The notes: a model not told the origin generated them from the sequence alone. Positions 1-8,976 are shown, counted from the first letter of the stretch. The stretch: DNA of 64,000 bases from Tahibacter harae (GCF_024437735.1 NZ_JANFQO010000025.1:1-64000), one strand, 5' to 3'. A program made the numbers and translations.

Positions 1-1
1 G

Positions 2-148
2 GAGCAATGCATCCACCGCCACCGCTTCGAAAGCCAGCAGCACGCCAGCCGCGTGATCAGCGATTGGATCCAGTTCTATAACACCCGGCGACCGCATCAG
101 GCGCTGGGCATGAAGACACCCGCTGAGGCGTATCGATTAGCGGCGTGA
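2..148 (+). CDS. IS3-family transposase, C-terminal end (partial at window edge)
   Basis: The reading frame enters from the left edge and stops at TGA 146-148. The visible 48 residues contain FYNTRRPHQALGMKTPAEAY, the hallmark end of the DDE (rve) integrase core of IS3-family OrfB transposases, which follows the last catalytic Glu. In the family this enzyme cuts and joins the insertion-sequence ends. Whether the element is intact cannot be told, because its 5' part and left end lie outside the window. No clear right terminal inverted repeat could be assigned after the stop. The fragment sits next to a helicase remnant and a tRNA 3' end, which suggests a mobile-DNA scar. Confidence 0.8.
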   Translation, partial: EQCIHRHRFESQQHASRVISDWIQFYNTRRPHQALGMKTPAEAYRLAA

Positions 149-318
149 CCTGTGCAGAAACCGCTGGGTCATTACAGTTCGCGCATGCGCCGATTCCCCC
201 GAGCAAGGTACGTCCCGACTGCTTCGTCTTGTCGAGGATCGAGCCGACGGCTCAGATAGTGCTTTGTACGTCTGGATGCGGGTGCCCTCGCCAGGCCAAA
301 TCTAGTGCTGCCCATCAA

Positions 319-588
319 CGGCGACTTGGCGTACTGATCGTTTATGACGATACCGAGGCGGCTTGGAACCTTTACAACTTCAACAAGACACTGACTCCTG
401 GCACGCCGGGTGTGCCTACAGAGGGTCAGAATGGTAGAGGGCGACGGCTTGCCTATGTGTCATTTTCCCGAGCCCTTGAAGATTTGCGCGTCCTTTTCTT
501 TACGGCTAGCCCCGACGCGGCCCGACAGGAGCTTATCGATAGGAAACTGGTTACGCCTGATCAAATTGAAGTGGTTGGCGCTGCGTAG
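319..588 (+). pseudogene. Remnant of a UvrD-like (superfamily I) helicase C-terminus
   Basis: An open frame runs from 145, but only its second half looks like protein. From about 319 it reads LGVLIVYDDTEAAWN and later RRLAYVSFSRALEDLRV, which resembles motif VI and the end of SF1 DNA helicases (the usual form is LAYVAxSRAxexL). The upstream half shows no recognisable helicase motif and overlaps the transposase stop. I read this as the 3' stump of a helicase or nuclease gene cut by the IS element. It could instead be a small expressed ORF, but there is no ribosome-binding site I would trust. Its base composition is less GC-rich than the flanking genes, in keeping with acquired DNA. Confidence 0.45.
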
Positions 589-718
589 CTTGCTAGGCCA
601 ACTCTCACCTGGCAAGCGCGCGTTTGGGTTATAGGTCTTGGCGCGTGGTACCTCTGGGCGAGATGGCGAGAAAGTGGCGGGGCGCTGGCAGGCCCAAGAA
701 AGGGCAACTATCGACCAC

Positions 719-747
719 AAAAAAGCCACCCCCTTGCAGGGATGGCT
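719..747 (-). terminator. Rho-independent terminator of the tRNA-Leu gene
   Basis: Read on the minus strand, AAAGCCATCCC and GGGGGTGGCTTT pair around a short loop and run into a T tract. It lies about 10 bases past the tRNA CCA end and fits as its terminator. Confidence 0.75.
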
Positions 748-757
748 TTCTGAGAGA

Positions 758-842
758 TGGTGCCCGAGGTCGGACTCGAACCGACAAGCCTTGCGGCGGT
801 GGATTTTGAGTCCACTGCGTCTACCAATTCCACCACTCGGGC
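758..842 (-). tRNA. tRNA-Leu (anticodon CAA)
   Basis: On the minus strand the acceptor arms GCCCGAG (842-836) and CTCGGGC (768-762) pair, followed by discriminator A and an encoded CCA (760-758). The D-arm GGTAGACGC, the anticodon stem-loop GTGGA-CTCAAAA-TCCAC (anticodon CAA), a long leucine-type variable arm and the T-arm GGTTCGAGTCC are all present. It decodes UUG. The 3' end faces the IS3 and helicase remnants at 1-588, the orientation expected if integrating elements use this tRNA as an attachment site. Confidence 0.95.
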
Positions 843-1089
843 GTGTTGCGTGCCGGTCGCTACAGCTGCTACGGCAAACCTGAACAGTCCTGGCTAACTG
901 TTCGCGAGGCCTGGGATTTCTTCCGGAACACCAGTGCTCGACGCTAAGCCGGCAAGGCTACTGGTGCGGCCTTGGGCCTGTCAAGAATACGTCTGCGGCC
1001 GCTGCCGTCGTACGCGACGGCATGGCTACGGCGGTACGGACGATACGGCGGGAATCGCGCGCGGCGGCCCAGCCGCCGGCGCGGGCGCT

Positions 1090-1671
1090 TCAGTGCGTCT
1101 GATCCAGCGACAACTGCCGCTGGTCGCGCTGATACCAGCTGTCCTGCAGCGGGCGGAACACGCTGCAGCTGGTCATGGGGCCACGGTAGATGTGCAGCGA
1201 GACAGCGACGTCGTTGTCGCTGGGGTTCATGATGGTGTGGTACTCGTGCGGCGGGATCAGGCTGCCGGCCGAGCCGGCACCGGCGATCATGGTGCCGCGG
1301 GACTCGAAGCGGAAGCGTTCCTCGTCCTGCTGCGCGGTGAGTTCGTACGGGGTGATTTCCAGCAGGCCGTGCCAGACGCCCTCGACGCACCACATGCCGG
1401 CGTGATCGTGGATGGGCGTGCCCTGGCCGGGGCCCCAGGTCATGGCGATGACCGTATAGCCGTGATCCTCGCTGCGGTACAGCTCGCGCCGGGCGTAGTG
1501 GTCGCCCACGGGTTCGAATACGCAGTCGGGCAGCTTCACTTCCGGATCGCGGATCAGGCGGCAGAGGGTGTGGCGCAGCTGGTCGGTGATCTCGGTGGGG
1601 CAGTCGCGGCAGATCGCCTGGTCCAGCGCGGCGACCAGGCGCTCGGCGCCGGGGAATTGCAGGGTGAGCAT
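1090..1671 (-). CDS. Cysteine dioxygenase-family (thiol dioxygenase) cupin protein
   Basis: The 193-residue protein belongs to the type I cysteine dioxygenase cupin family. It should add O2 to a small thiol, cysteine (giving cysteinesulfinate) or 3-mercaptopropionate, at a mononuclear Fe(II) in the cytosol. The first cupin motif is GTPIHDHAGMWCVEGV, carrying two iron His ligands (HxH) and a Cys at the place used in some members for the Cys-Tyr crosslink. The third ligand is likely the His of PHEYHTI. Length is normal for bacterial members. The gene lies 30 nt downstream of the MetX-family acyltransferase on the same strand, so the two are probably co-transcribed. Which thiol it prefers cannot be decided from the sequence alone. 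Confidence 0.85.
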   Translation of the reverse strand: MLTLQFPGAERLVAALDQAICRDCPTEITDQLRHTLCRLIRDPEVKLPDCVFEPVGDHYARRELYRSEDHGYTVIAMTWGPGQGTPIHDHAGMWCVEGVWHGLLEITPYELTAQQDEERFRFESRGTMIAGAGSAGSLIPPHEYHTIMNPSDNDVAVSLHIYRGPMTSCSVFRPLQDSWYQRDQRQLSLDQTH

Positions 1672-1701
1672 GGCGGGGTCCGGTTCGGGTGCCGGGCGAT
1701 T

Positions 1702-2802
1702 TTACAGCCGCGCCAGGAAGTGTGCGATGGCGGCACCGAAGCGCGGGATGTCGACCAGGAAGGCGTCATGGCCCTGCGGGCTGTCCAGCGCGACGAACTC
1801 GACCTGGGCGCCGCCGCCGCGCAGGCCGTCGGCGATTTCCTGCTGCTGGCTCAGCGGGAACAGGATGTCGGTCTCCACGCCGATGACCAGGGCCTGTTCC
1901 AGCGCCGTGCGGGCGAGCGCGGCGGCCACGCCGCCCTGGCCGTATTCGCCCACGTCGAACCAGTCGCTGGCGCGCGACAGGTACAGATAGCTGTTCGGAT
2001 CGAAATTGCGCACGAAGCGGCGCGCATGGCCGGCGAGGTAGGACTCGACCTGGAATTCGGCGCCGAAGGGGTCTTCCTCGCGCTGGTCGGAATCCAGCCG
2101 TATGCGCGCGAAGCGGCCCACCCATTCCATGGCCGAGCGGTAGGTGATCACGCCGAGCTTGCGCGCGATGGACATGCCGGCCTCGGGATAGCTTTCATCG
2201 GAATAGCGGCCATTGTTCCATTGTGGATCCAGGCGTATGGCCTCGCGCTGCAGCGAGCGGATCGCGATGGCGAACGGCTGCGCCTGGGGCGCGGTGGAGA
2301 TGCTGATATGCGCGCGCACGCTGCCCGGATGCTGGGCCAGATAGGCCAGCGCGGTCATGCCGCCCATGGAATTGCCCAGCAGGCAGGCCAGGCGTTCTAT
2401 GCCCAGGCCGTCGATCAGGGCCTTGGCCGCGTTGGCGGCGTCTTCCAGGGTCAGGTCGGGGAAATCCAGGCGGTACGGTTCGCCGCTGGCCGGGTTGGTC
2501 GAAGCTGCGCCGGTGGAGCCCTTGCAGCTGCCCAGGGTGTTGACGCAGATGACGTACCAGCGATTGGTGTCGATGTACTTGCCCGGGCCGAGCATGTCTT
2601 CCCACCAGCCCGGGCTGGGATCCTCCGCGTTCGACGCGGCGTGCGCGCTGGGCGAGAGGCCGGTGAAGATCAGCAGTGCATTGTCGCGGGCGGGGCTGAG
2701 TTCGCCCCAGGTTTCGTAGGCGAGGCTGGCCTGCTCCAGCGCGCCGCCGCGCTTCATGGCGAACGGCGAAGGCAATGCGAAATAACGGCGGGCATCGCCC
2801 AT
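1702..2802 (-). CDS. metX: MetX-family O-acyltransferase (homoserine O-acetyltransferase / serine O-succinyltransferase)
   Basis: This 366-residue alpha/beta hydrolase matches MetX. The nucleophile elbow is GNSMGGMTAL (Ser). The catalytic Asp and His are probably those in ETDILFPLSQ and PQGHDAFLVD. The oxyanion-region motif NTLGSCKGSTG is also present. MetX enzymes activate the hydroxyl of homoserine, or of serine, for sulfur assimilation. Published work on this family found that Xanthomonadales-type members can be L-serine O-succinyltransferases feeding cysteine synthesis. The adjacent thiol dioxygenase would fit a cysteine-centred role, but that is inference. Start ATG 2802. The divergent TrmB-like gene starts at 2894, leaving a short shared promoter region. 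Confidence 0.85.
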   Translation of the reverse strand: MGDARRYFALPSPFAMKRGGALEQASLAYETWGELSPARDNALLIFTGLSPSAHAASNAEDPSPGWWEDMLGPGKYIDTNRWYVICVNTLGSCKGSTGAASTNPASGEPYRLDFPDLTLEDAANAAKALIDGLGIERLACLLGNSMGGMTALAYLAQHPGSVRAHISISTAPQAQPFAIAIRSLQREAIRLDPQWNNGRYSDESYPEAGMSIARKLGVITYRSAMEWVGRFARIRLDSDQREEDPFGAEFQVESYLAGHARRFVRNFDPNSYLYLSRASDWFDVGEYGQGGVAAALARTALEQALVIGVETDILFPLSQQQEIADGLRGGGAQVEFVALDSPQGHDAFLVDIPRFGAAIAHFLARL

Positions 2803-2893
2803 GGTGCGGTCATCCTGCGGCTGCGCGGAGGCGCGAATGTAAACTCATGCCCTGGTCAATCCAAGGCTTGGCATACGCCGCCTGCGCATATCC

Positions 2894-3577
2894 ATGTACG
2901 CCAATTCCCGTCCCGTCAGCAGCGCCCAGCCCGGGCCGCATCCGCGTCTGGCGGAAATGGTGCAGCGTCACCTGCGCCATCCGTACCGCCGGCCGGTGAG
3001 CACGGATGCGCAGGCGCGTTTCGACCAGCTGGCGCAGCAGCTGCGCGGCGATCCGCGCCCGCTGGTGCTGGACGCCGGCTGCGGCACCGGTGCCAGCAGC
3101 CTGATCCTGGCGCGGCGGCATGCGCAGGCGCTGGTGGTGGGCGTGGACAAGTCCGCCGCGCGCCTGGCCACGGGGCAGCGCCTGCTGGCCCGCGCCGGCG
3201 CACCGCAGAACGTATGCCTGCTGCGCCTGGACCTAGTGGACTTCTGGTTGCTCGCCGCGCGCGCCGGCTGGTGTTTCCAGCACCAGTACCTGCTCTATCC
3301 CAATCCCTGGCCCAAACCGGAGCACGTGCAGCGGCGCTGGGCCGCCCATCCGGTGCTGCCGGCGCTGCTGGCCTGCGGCGGCGCACTGGAACTGCGCAGC
3401 AACTGGGAGATCTACGCGCGCGAATGGGGCGAAGCGCTGCAACTGGCCGGGCGCCGCTGGCATATCGATTGCTTCGACGAAACGGCCGACGCCGCGGCCC
3501 TGTCGCCGTTCGAGGCCAAATACCGCGATTCGGGTCACCGGCTGTGGCGGGTCCGGGCAGAGGCTGCCGCGCGGTAG
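2894..3577 (+). CDS. TrmB-like SAM-dependent tRNA (guanine-N7) methyltransferase
   Basis: The 227-residue Rossmann methyltransferase has SAM motif I VLDAGCGTGASS. It also has the TrmB signature regions YPNPWPKPEHVQRRW and LSPFEAKYRDSGHRLWRV, which in TrmB make m7G46 in tRNA. It departs from the usual FPDPWPKKRHHKRR consensus, so it may be a second, divergent TrmB paralogue with a different RNA target. It is transcribed divergently from the MetX-family gene. No partner gene is evident downstream, where a 170-bp spacer precedes a secreted protein. Confidence 0.75.
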   Translation: MYANSRPVSSAQPGPHPRLAEMVQRHLRHPYRRPVSTDAQARFDQLAQQLRGDPRPLVLDAGCGTGASSLILARRHAQALVVGVDKSAARLATGQRLLARAGAPQNVCLLRLDLVDFWLLAARAGWCFQHQYLLYPNPWPKPEHVQRRWAAHPVLPALLACGGALELRSNWEIYAREWGEALQLAGRRWHIDCFDETADAAALSPFEAKYRDSGHRLWRVRAEAAAR

Positions 3578-3748
3578 CTTTTTTCACCGGCCACCGGGAA
3601 AACCCCCAAACCGCCTCAGAAATTGCGCCCAAGTGCCTGTACCGCAAACATTCCTCACAGCATTACGCTGTTCATTGTTGTCTAGGCCGGCTAGATTGCC
3701 AGCCAGACCGCAGCGCCTGCGCGCGGCTGCGTGGCAGGGGAAGTGACG

Positions 3749-4669
3749 ATGAACGCGACGTGGCGTGGACACTCAGGGTTCGGGCTGGCCGGGCTGCTGC
3801 TGGTCCTGGCCTTGCTCTGCGGGACGGCGCAGGCCCAGGTCACAGTCACTGTGAACGGCAACGTGGCCCACGCGGATATTTCCCTGGTCAGCGGGCTGAA
3901 CACCTACGAAGGCGAAGTCACCATCGAGTTCGACTCGCCGGCCAACCTCACCGTGCCCAACCTGAATTTCCAGGCCCAGCTGGTCAATTCTTCCGACCCG
4001 GCCCTGGCCGCGCGCCTGCCGCTGGGCGTGGCGGTGGATCCGGCCTTTCCGGTGCTGATCACGATTGAGCCCATCACGGTGGAGCGCATCTTCGCCTCGG
4101 GCATGCAGCTGCACGAGACGCCCGACGGCAATCTGCGCTTCCTCAACGCCTACCACATGGAAATCCATACCCACGAGCTGGTGTACACGCCCGGTACGCC
4201 GTACCGCGTGTTCAAGGCGCCGGTGGGCGGGGCGTTCTACGACATCACCGCCGATGTGAACAATGGCAGCGTGCGCGGGCGCGGGCGCAGCGGCGGTTTC
4301 TCCCAGTTCCTGCTGGTGAAGGACACCCGGCCCGAGCTGGTCGGCCTGCCCGGCCTGGGCGTGCCGGTGATCGCGCTGCTCAAGGTGACCGAGCTGGAGC
4401 TGCGCATCGTCGCCGCGCTGCTGGACAACGTGTTGCGGCTGGAACTGGGCGCGCTGCTGACCAATGTGCAGCTGGCCCTGATCGTGCTGGACTACGGCAC
4501 CGCCATCGCCCAGCTGGATCAGATGATCCTGCGCATAGAACAGGAGGCCGGCACCGGCATTCCCAACGTCTGGCGCGCGCAGCGCGATCTGGTCAACGAT
4601 GCCGGCGACCTGGACGGCCTGGCGCGCTCGCTGCGCTACAGCATCCAGCGCCTCAACGGCGGCCCCTGA
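3749..4669 (+). CDS. Secreted protein of unknown function
   Basis: I do not recognise a named family. The start is placed at ATG 3749 because AGGGGAAG precedes it at good spacing; the frame is also open from a GTG at 3731. Residues 1-29 form a clear Sec signal peptide (hydrophobic core LAGLLLVLALLCG, then AQAQ). The mature part begins with a beta-rich stretch (VTVTVNGNVAHADISLVSG) that looks like an Ig-like or jelly-roll strand pattern. The C-terminal third is leucine-rich and helical. It ends 13 bases before the FHA-GAF gene and heads the signalling cluster, so it may share that transcript. A role as an extracytoplasmic input or output of the cluster is only a guess. Confidence 0.7.
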   Translation: MNATWRGHSGFGLAGLLLVLALLCGTAQAQVTVTVNGNVAHADISLVSGLNTYEGEVTIEFDSPANLTVPNLNFQAQLVNSSDPALAARLPLGVAVDPAFPVLITIEPITVERIFASGMQLHETPDGNLRFLNAYHMEIHTHELVYTPGTPYRVFKAPVGGAFYDITADVNNGSVRGRGRSGGFSQFLLVKDTRPELVGLPGLGVPVIALLKVTELELRIVAALLDNVLRLELGALLTNVQLALIVLDYGTAIAQLDQMILRIEQEAGTGIPNVWRAQRDLVNDAGDLDGLARSLRYSIQRLNGGP

Positions 4670-4682
4670 GGCTGCCGGATCC

Positions 4683-5573
4683 ATGCCGGCACGCTTCAGC
4701 GCCTATCCGCCCGACCGCGCCGCCGTCGTCCGTGTGCTGGCCGAGGGCGAGCGCTACTGCGTAGGCCGCGCGCCGGCCTGCGAGCTGCAGCTGGATCATG
4801 CCTCGGTCTCGCGCATGCACGCGGAGATCGCCCACGACGGCGAGGGCTGGCGCCTGCTCGACCTGGGCAGCAAGAACGGCCTGCGCGTGGACGGCCGCCT
4901 GGTATCCGAGGCCAGCCTCAGCTCGCCGACCTGGTTCGCCATCGGCGATGTGTATTGCTGGCTGGAGCCGCTGAGCGCGCAGACGGCGCGCGATGCGGCC
5001 GCCTTCGCCGAAGTGCGGCGTTCGACCTCGCGCGCGCTGTCGCAGCAATTGCAGTACCTGCCGGGCGTGGAACCGTTGCTGCAGCAGACGTTGAGTGCGG
5101 TTCTGGAAATGTCCCAATTGGAGCGCGGATTCGTGCTCTACGGCCAGGCCGGCGACCTGCGCGTGCGCGCGGTGCAGGGCCTGCGCCACGAGGAACTGGG
5201 CCGGCGCGGCTTCGCCGGCAGCGCCGGTTCGGTCGAGCGCTGCCTGTCCGGGCGGCGCAGCGTGATCTGCTGCGACACCTCCGATTCGCCCTGGCTGGGC
5301 GCGCGGCCCAGCGTGGTGCTGGGCGGCATCCGTTCGCTGGTCTGCGTGCCGCTGCTGCTGGGCGGGGAACTGCTGGGCGCGATCTACGCCGACAGCCGCA
5401 GCGCCGGCCCGCTGCTGACCGAATTCGACCTGGAACTGATCGAAGGCCTGGCGCAGCAGGCCGCGGCCGCACTGGCGGCGGCGCGCCTGCGCGGCGCGGT
5501 GGACGATCTGCTGGAAGCGGCGCGCGATGCCGGCGTGGCCGCGCCGCGCTGGAAGGATCTGCGCCCGCTCTGA
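4683..5573 (+). CDS. FHA domain and GAF domain signalling protein
   Basis: An N-terminal FHA domain (about residues 15-80) shows the phosphothreonine-binding signature: VGRAPACELQLDHASVSRMHAEI followed by LLDLGSKNGLRVDG, i.e. the GR, SRxHaeI and NG motifs. It is followed by a linker and a GAF domain (about 125-265) with typical VCVPLLLGGELLGAIYAD strands. FHA domains dock phosphorylated partners, most likely here the Ser/Thr kinase encoded 50 nt downstream; GAF domains bind small ligands or dimerise. The protein is probably cytosolic, with no membrane segment. ATG 4683 is chosen since the FHA fold begins at once; the frame is open further upstream inside the preceding gene. Confidence 0.88.
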   Translation: MPARFSAYPPDRAAVVRVLAEGERYCVGRAPACELQLDHASVSRMHAEIAHDGEGWRLLDLGSKNGLRVDGRLVSEASLSSPTWFAIGDVYCWLEPLSAQTARDAAAFAEVRRSTSRALSQQLQYLPGVEPLLQQTLSAVLEMSQLERGFVLYGQAGDLRVRAVQGLRHEELGRRGFAGSAGSVERCLSGRRSVICCDTSDSPWLGARPSVVLGGIRSLVCVPLLLGGELLGAIYADSRSAGPLLTEFDLELIEGLAQQAAAALAAARLRGAVDDLLEAARDAGVAAPRWKDLRPL

Positions 5574-5610
5574 TGCGGTCCGGCTCTGCTGCGGCGGCGG
5601 AGTTCTGCGC

Positions 5611-5616
5611 TATCGT
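5611..5616 (+). promoter_or_regulatory. Possible -10 element of the kinase gene
   Basis: TATCGT in the context GCTATCGTGCGCGC ends 6 bases before ATG 5623. This would make the transcript leaderless or nearly so. A weak call, made because similar GCTAnnnT boxes precede other genes in the window. Confidence 0.2.
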
Positions 5617-5622
5617 GCGCGC

Positions 5623-8600
5623 ATGAGCGATACCCCTGCGGCATTGCCCGGCATCGATGCCCAGGCCACGGTCACTGGCCTGATCGTTGCGCATGAACTG
5701 AAACTGGGCGAGATCGTCGCCGGACGTTTCCGTATCGAAGACCTGCTCGGCCTGGGCGGCATGGGCGTGGTCTACCGTGCGCGCGACCTGTCGCTGGACA
5801 TTGACGTCGCGATCAAGCTGCTGCGCCCGGAGCTGGCGCGCCGGCCCGAGGCCTTCGAGCGCTTCCGCAACGAACTGCTGCTGGCGCGCCAGGTGTCCAG
5901 CCCGCACGTGGTGCGCATCCACGACATCGCCCAGCACGGCGAGCGCTGGCTCATCAGCATGGACTACATCGCCGGCGATTCGCTGGAGCGCCGCCTGGAG
6001 CGCGACGGCCCGCTGGCGCCGGATGAGGCCGTTGCGCTGGTGCGCGGCCTGCTTGCCGGTCTCTCGGCGGCGCATCTGCGCGGCGTGATCCACCGCGATC
6101 TCAAGCCGGCCAATATCCTGTTCGACCGCGACGGCCGCGCCTGCATCACCGATTTCGGCGTCGCCCGCAGCCTGGGCGCGACCGGCCTGACCCAGACCGG
6201 CCTGATCATAGGCACGCCCGAATACCTCTCGCCCGAACAGGCCCGCGGCGAGACGCTGGACGGGCGCAGCGACCTGTATACCGTCGGCCTGATCCTGTAC
6301 GAGGCGCTGAGCGGCGCGCTGCCGTTCGCCGGCGGCACGCCGGCGGAGACCGTGATGCGCCGCCTGGTGCGGCCGCCGCCGTCGCTGGCGCGTCTGCGGC
6401 CGGATCTGCCGCCCTGGCTGCATGCCTTCTGCGAGCGCCTGCTCAAGCTCAATCCGGCGCAGCGCTTCGCCAGCGCCGATGAAGCGCTGCGCGCGCTGGA
6501 GCAGCAGCGCGTGCCGCGTGCGCCGCTGAACCGCCGTGCGCTGCTGGCCGGCGGGCTGGCCCTGGCCGCGGTGCTGGGGCTGTTCGAGCTGGGCCGGCGC
6601 CATCTGCCCGATCTGCTGGCGCCGCCGGCCGCGGTCGCCGCCGCCGTGCCGCGGCTGGCCGTGCTGCCGCTGGCCGCGGCGGCCGAGGACGCGGAGCTGG
6701 CCGACCTGGCCCGCGCCATCGAGGAACATGCGCGCTACTGGCTGCGTGCCGAGCCGGGCCAGGCCGTTGCGACGCGGGCACGCACGCTCGCGGCGCTGGC
6801 GCGCACCGCGCCCGACCTGGACCAGGACGCGCTGCAGCGGCGCCTGCCCGAGGTCGCGCGTGCCGCCGGTGCCGAACGCCTGCTGCGCGGCGGCCTGCGG
6901 CGCGACAACGGCCAGCTCGTGCTGGCGCTGGAGCTGGACCAGCCCGGCGGCCCGCCGCGCAGCCTGCGTGCCGCGGGCGCGGACGCTGCGGCACTGTTTG
7001 CCGACTACCGGCGCCAGTTCGCCGCGTTCGCGCCGGCCGCGGCGCCACAGCTGCCCGATGCCGCGGCCGTGGCCTACGGCGGCGCGCTGCGCCAGCTCGA
7101 TGCGCAGCAGCCGGCCGCGGCGGCGCAGGCGCTGGAAGCCTTGCCGGCGGCGCAGCGGGACGCGAGCGCACTGCTGCAGCTGGATCTGCTGCGCGCCCAG
7201 GCCGCGGCGCGGCAGGAAGTCTCGGCCGAGGCCACGCGCGAGCGCATCCGCCGCGCCCAGGCAAACCCGGCCGAACTTGCCGCGCAGACCGCGCTGGCCC
7301 TGGCCCTGGACGGCGACGGCAAGGCCCGCCTGCAACAGCTGGAACGCGCTGTGGCCGCACATCCGCACGATCCGGAGCTGATCCAGCTGCAGGCCCAGGC
7401 CCGCGCCGATGACGGCCAGGGCGAAGCCGCCTTGGGCCAGCTCGAAGCCCTGGCTGCCGAGGACAGCCAGGACCAGCGCGTCTGGCTGATGCTGGGCCGC
7501 ATCGCGATCCAGCAGGGCCAGGCCCACCGCGCCGTGGACGACTATCTGCTGCGCGCCCTGGTGCTGAGCACGCGCGCGGCCGATGCCCGCGCCGAGGCGG
7601 AGACGCGCAACGCCCTGGGCGTGGGCTACGAACGCCTGGGCCAGCTCGATGCGGCGGCGGAGCAGTACACCCGCGCCGGCGCCATGCGCGAACGTCTGCA
7701 CGATGTCCAGGGCCAGGCCACCAGCCTGCGCAACCTCGCCATAGTCCAGGCCATACGCGGCCAGCGCGACCAGGCCGAGGCCAGCCTGGAACAGGCCCGC
7801 GGCCTGCTCGAATCGCTGGGCGACCGCGCCAGCATCGCCGACCTGCACAACGACCGCGGCGTGGTGGCCGAGGAGCGCGGCGATTTCCGCGCCGCGCTGG
7901 CCGCCTACCGCGAGGCGCTGGCGCTGCGCCAGCAGTTGAAGACGCCGACCCTGTTGGCGCAAAGTCTCAACAATGTCGCTTTTTGCTATTTCCAGCTCGG
8001 CGAGACCGACAATGCCGCGGTCTACTGGCAGCAGGCGCTGGCCTCCTACCAGCAGATCGACGACCGCGAAGGAGCCTTGCACGTGATCCAGAGCATGGGC
8101 CTGCTCGAACTCAGCCGCGGCCATTACGCCGAAGCCGGCCAGCGCCTCGATGCCTCGCTGCAGCAGGCACAGGACCTGCAGCTGCCGGAAGAGATCGACG
8201 TGGCCCAGGTCTATCGCGGCGAGCTGGCCCTGGCCGAAGGCCGCAGCGCCGATGCGCTCGGTGCGGCGTCGGCGGCGGCGGCCGGCTTCGAGCGCCGCGC
8301 CGACCAGCGCGGCTTGAACGAGGCGCGCCTGCTGCTGGCGCGCGGCCATGTCTTCCTCGGCGATGCCGCCGGCACCGAAGCGGCGTTGCAGAGCATCGAT
8401 CCGGACCAGCTCAGTCCCGAGCAGCAGGCCGGCCTGCAACTGGCGCGCGCGCGCCTGGCCGGTCTCAAGGGCGATGCCGCCGGCGCGACCGCCGCGCTGG
8501 CTGAAGCCGAGCGCATCGCCGGCGCCGCGCACAACACCGCCCTGGTGCTGGAGGCGCGCGTGGACAAGCTGCGCCGGGCGCTGGAATCCGGCCAGGGCGC

Positions 8601-8976
8601 GGCGGTGGATGCCCAGCTCGCCGGGCTGGTGCAGGAAGCCGAGCGGCGCGGCCAGGCGCCGCTGCGGCTCAGCGTGATCGAACTGGAACTGCTGCGCGGC
8701 GTCAGCGCCGGCAAGCCGCCGCTGACGCGCTACCGCGAGGCGCAGAACCTGCTGCGCCAGCTCGGCCGCTGGAGCGGCGAGGCCCGCCTGCACGCGCTGG
8801 GCGCGCGCGTGCTGGCCAGGGCGGGCGAACGCGCCGAAGCCGCCGATGCGGCCAATGCCGCGGCGCGGGCGCGCGAGCAGCTGCTTGCCGCCGCGCCGGA
8901 GCCGCTGCGCGGCCAGTTCAGGCAGGTGCTGGCGCAGCGCGGCCTGGAGAGCGGACTGCATGACGACGGCTCCTGA
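5623..8976 (+). CDS. Transmembrane Ser/Thr protein kinase with C-terminal TPR repeats
   Basis: This 1117-residue protein starts with a complete Hanks-type kinase domain (about residues 35-295). It has the glycine loop LGLGGMGVVY, Lys65 in VAIK, HRDLKPAN with Asp159, and DFG at 177-179. A single membrane segment near 305-325 (LLAGGLALAAVLGLF) separates it from a roughly 780-residue Ala/Leu-rich region containing several TPR units around residues 640-830. The kinase is therefore cytosolic and the TPR part probably periplasmic, if the usual topology holds. The gene lies between the FHA-GAF gene and the histidine kinase, and its last 17 bases overlap the latter, implying translational coupling. 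The nearby FHA protein is a plausible phospho-dependent partner. Confidence 0.9.
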   Translation: MSDTPAALPGIDAQATVTGLIVAHELKLGEIVAGRFRIEDLLGLGGMGVVYRARDLSLDIDVAIKLLRPELARRPEAFERFRNELLLARQVSSPHVVRIHDIAQHGERWLISMDYIAGDSLERRLERDGPLAPDEAVALVRGLLAGLSAAHLRGVIHRDLKPANILFDRDGRACITDFGVARSLGATGLTQTGLIIGTPEYLSPEQARGETLDGRSDLYTVGLILYEALSGALPFAGGTPAETVMRRLVRPPPSLARLRPDLPPWLHAFCERLLKLNPAQRFASADEALRALEQQRVPRAPLNRRALLAGGLALAAVLGLFELGRRHLPDLLAPPAAVAAAVPRLAVLPLAAAAEDAELADLARAIEEHARYWLRAEPGQAVATRARTLAALARTAPDLDQDALQRRLPEVARAAGAERLLRGGLRRDNGQLVLALELDQPGGPPRSLRAAGADAAALFADYRRQFAAFAPAAAPQLPDAAAVAYGGALRQLDAQQPAAAAQALEALPAAQRDASALLQLDLLRAQAAARQEVSAEATRERIRRAQANPAELAAQTALALALDGDGKARLQQLERAVAAHPHDPELIQLQAQARADDGQGEAALGQLEALAAEDSQDQRVWLMLGRIAIQQGQAHRAVDDYLLRALVLSTRAADARAEAETRNALGVGYERLGQLDAAAEQYTRAGAMRERLHDVQGQATSLRNLAIVQAIRGQRDQAEASLEQARGLLESLGDRASIADLHNDRGVVAEERGDFRAALAAYREALALRQQLKTPTLLAQSLNNVAFCYFQLGETDNAAVYWQQALASYQQIDDREGALHVIQSMGLLELSRGHYAEAGQRLDASLQQAQDLQLPEEIDVAQVYRGELALAEGRSADALGAASAAAAGFERRADQRGLNEARLLLARGHVFLGDAAGTEAALQSIDPDQLSPEQQAGLQLARARLAGLKGDAAGATAALAEAERIAGAAHNTALVLEARVDKLRRALESGQGAAVDAQLAGLVQEAERRGQAPLRLSVIELELLRGVSAGKPPLTRYREAQNLLRQLGRWSGEARLHALGARVLARAGERAEAADAANAAARAREQLLAAAPEPLRGQFRQVLAQRGLESGLHDDGS

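Noticed and set aside
145-588. 147-residue frame as an intact gene
   Set aside because: Only the second half resembles a helicase end and the first half overlaps the transposase stop, so a remnant is more likely.
1060-1089. GC hairpin after the thiol dioxygenase gene as a terminator
   Set aside because: A GGCGGC/GCCGCC pairing exists but no T-run follows on either strand.
934-4068. 1044-residue plus-strand open frame
   Set aside because: It is antisense to the thiol dioxygenase and metX genes and runs through trmB in another frame; high-GC DNA leaves such frames open. Its product is Arg/Ala/Gly-rich with no domain.
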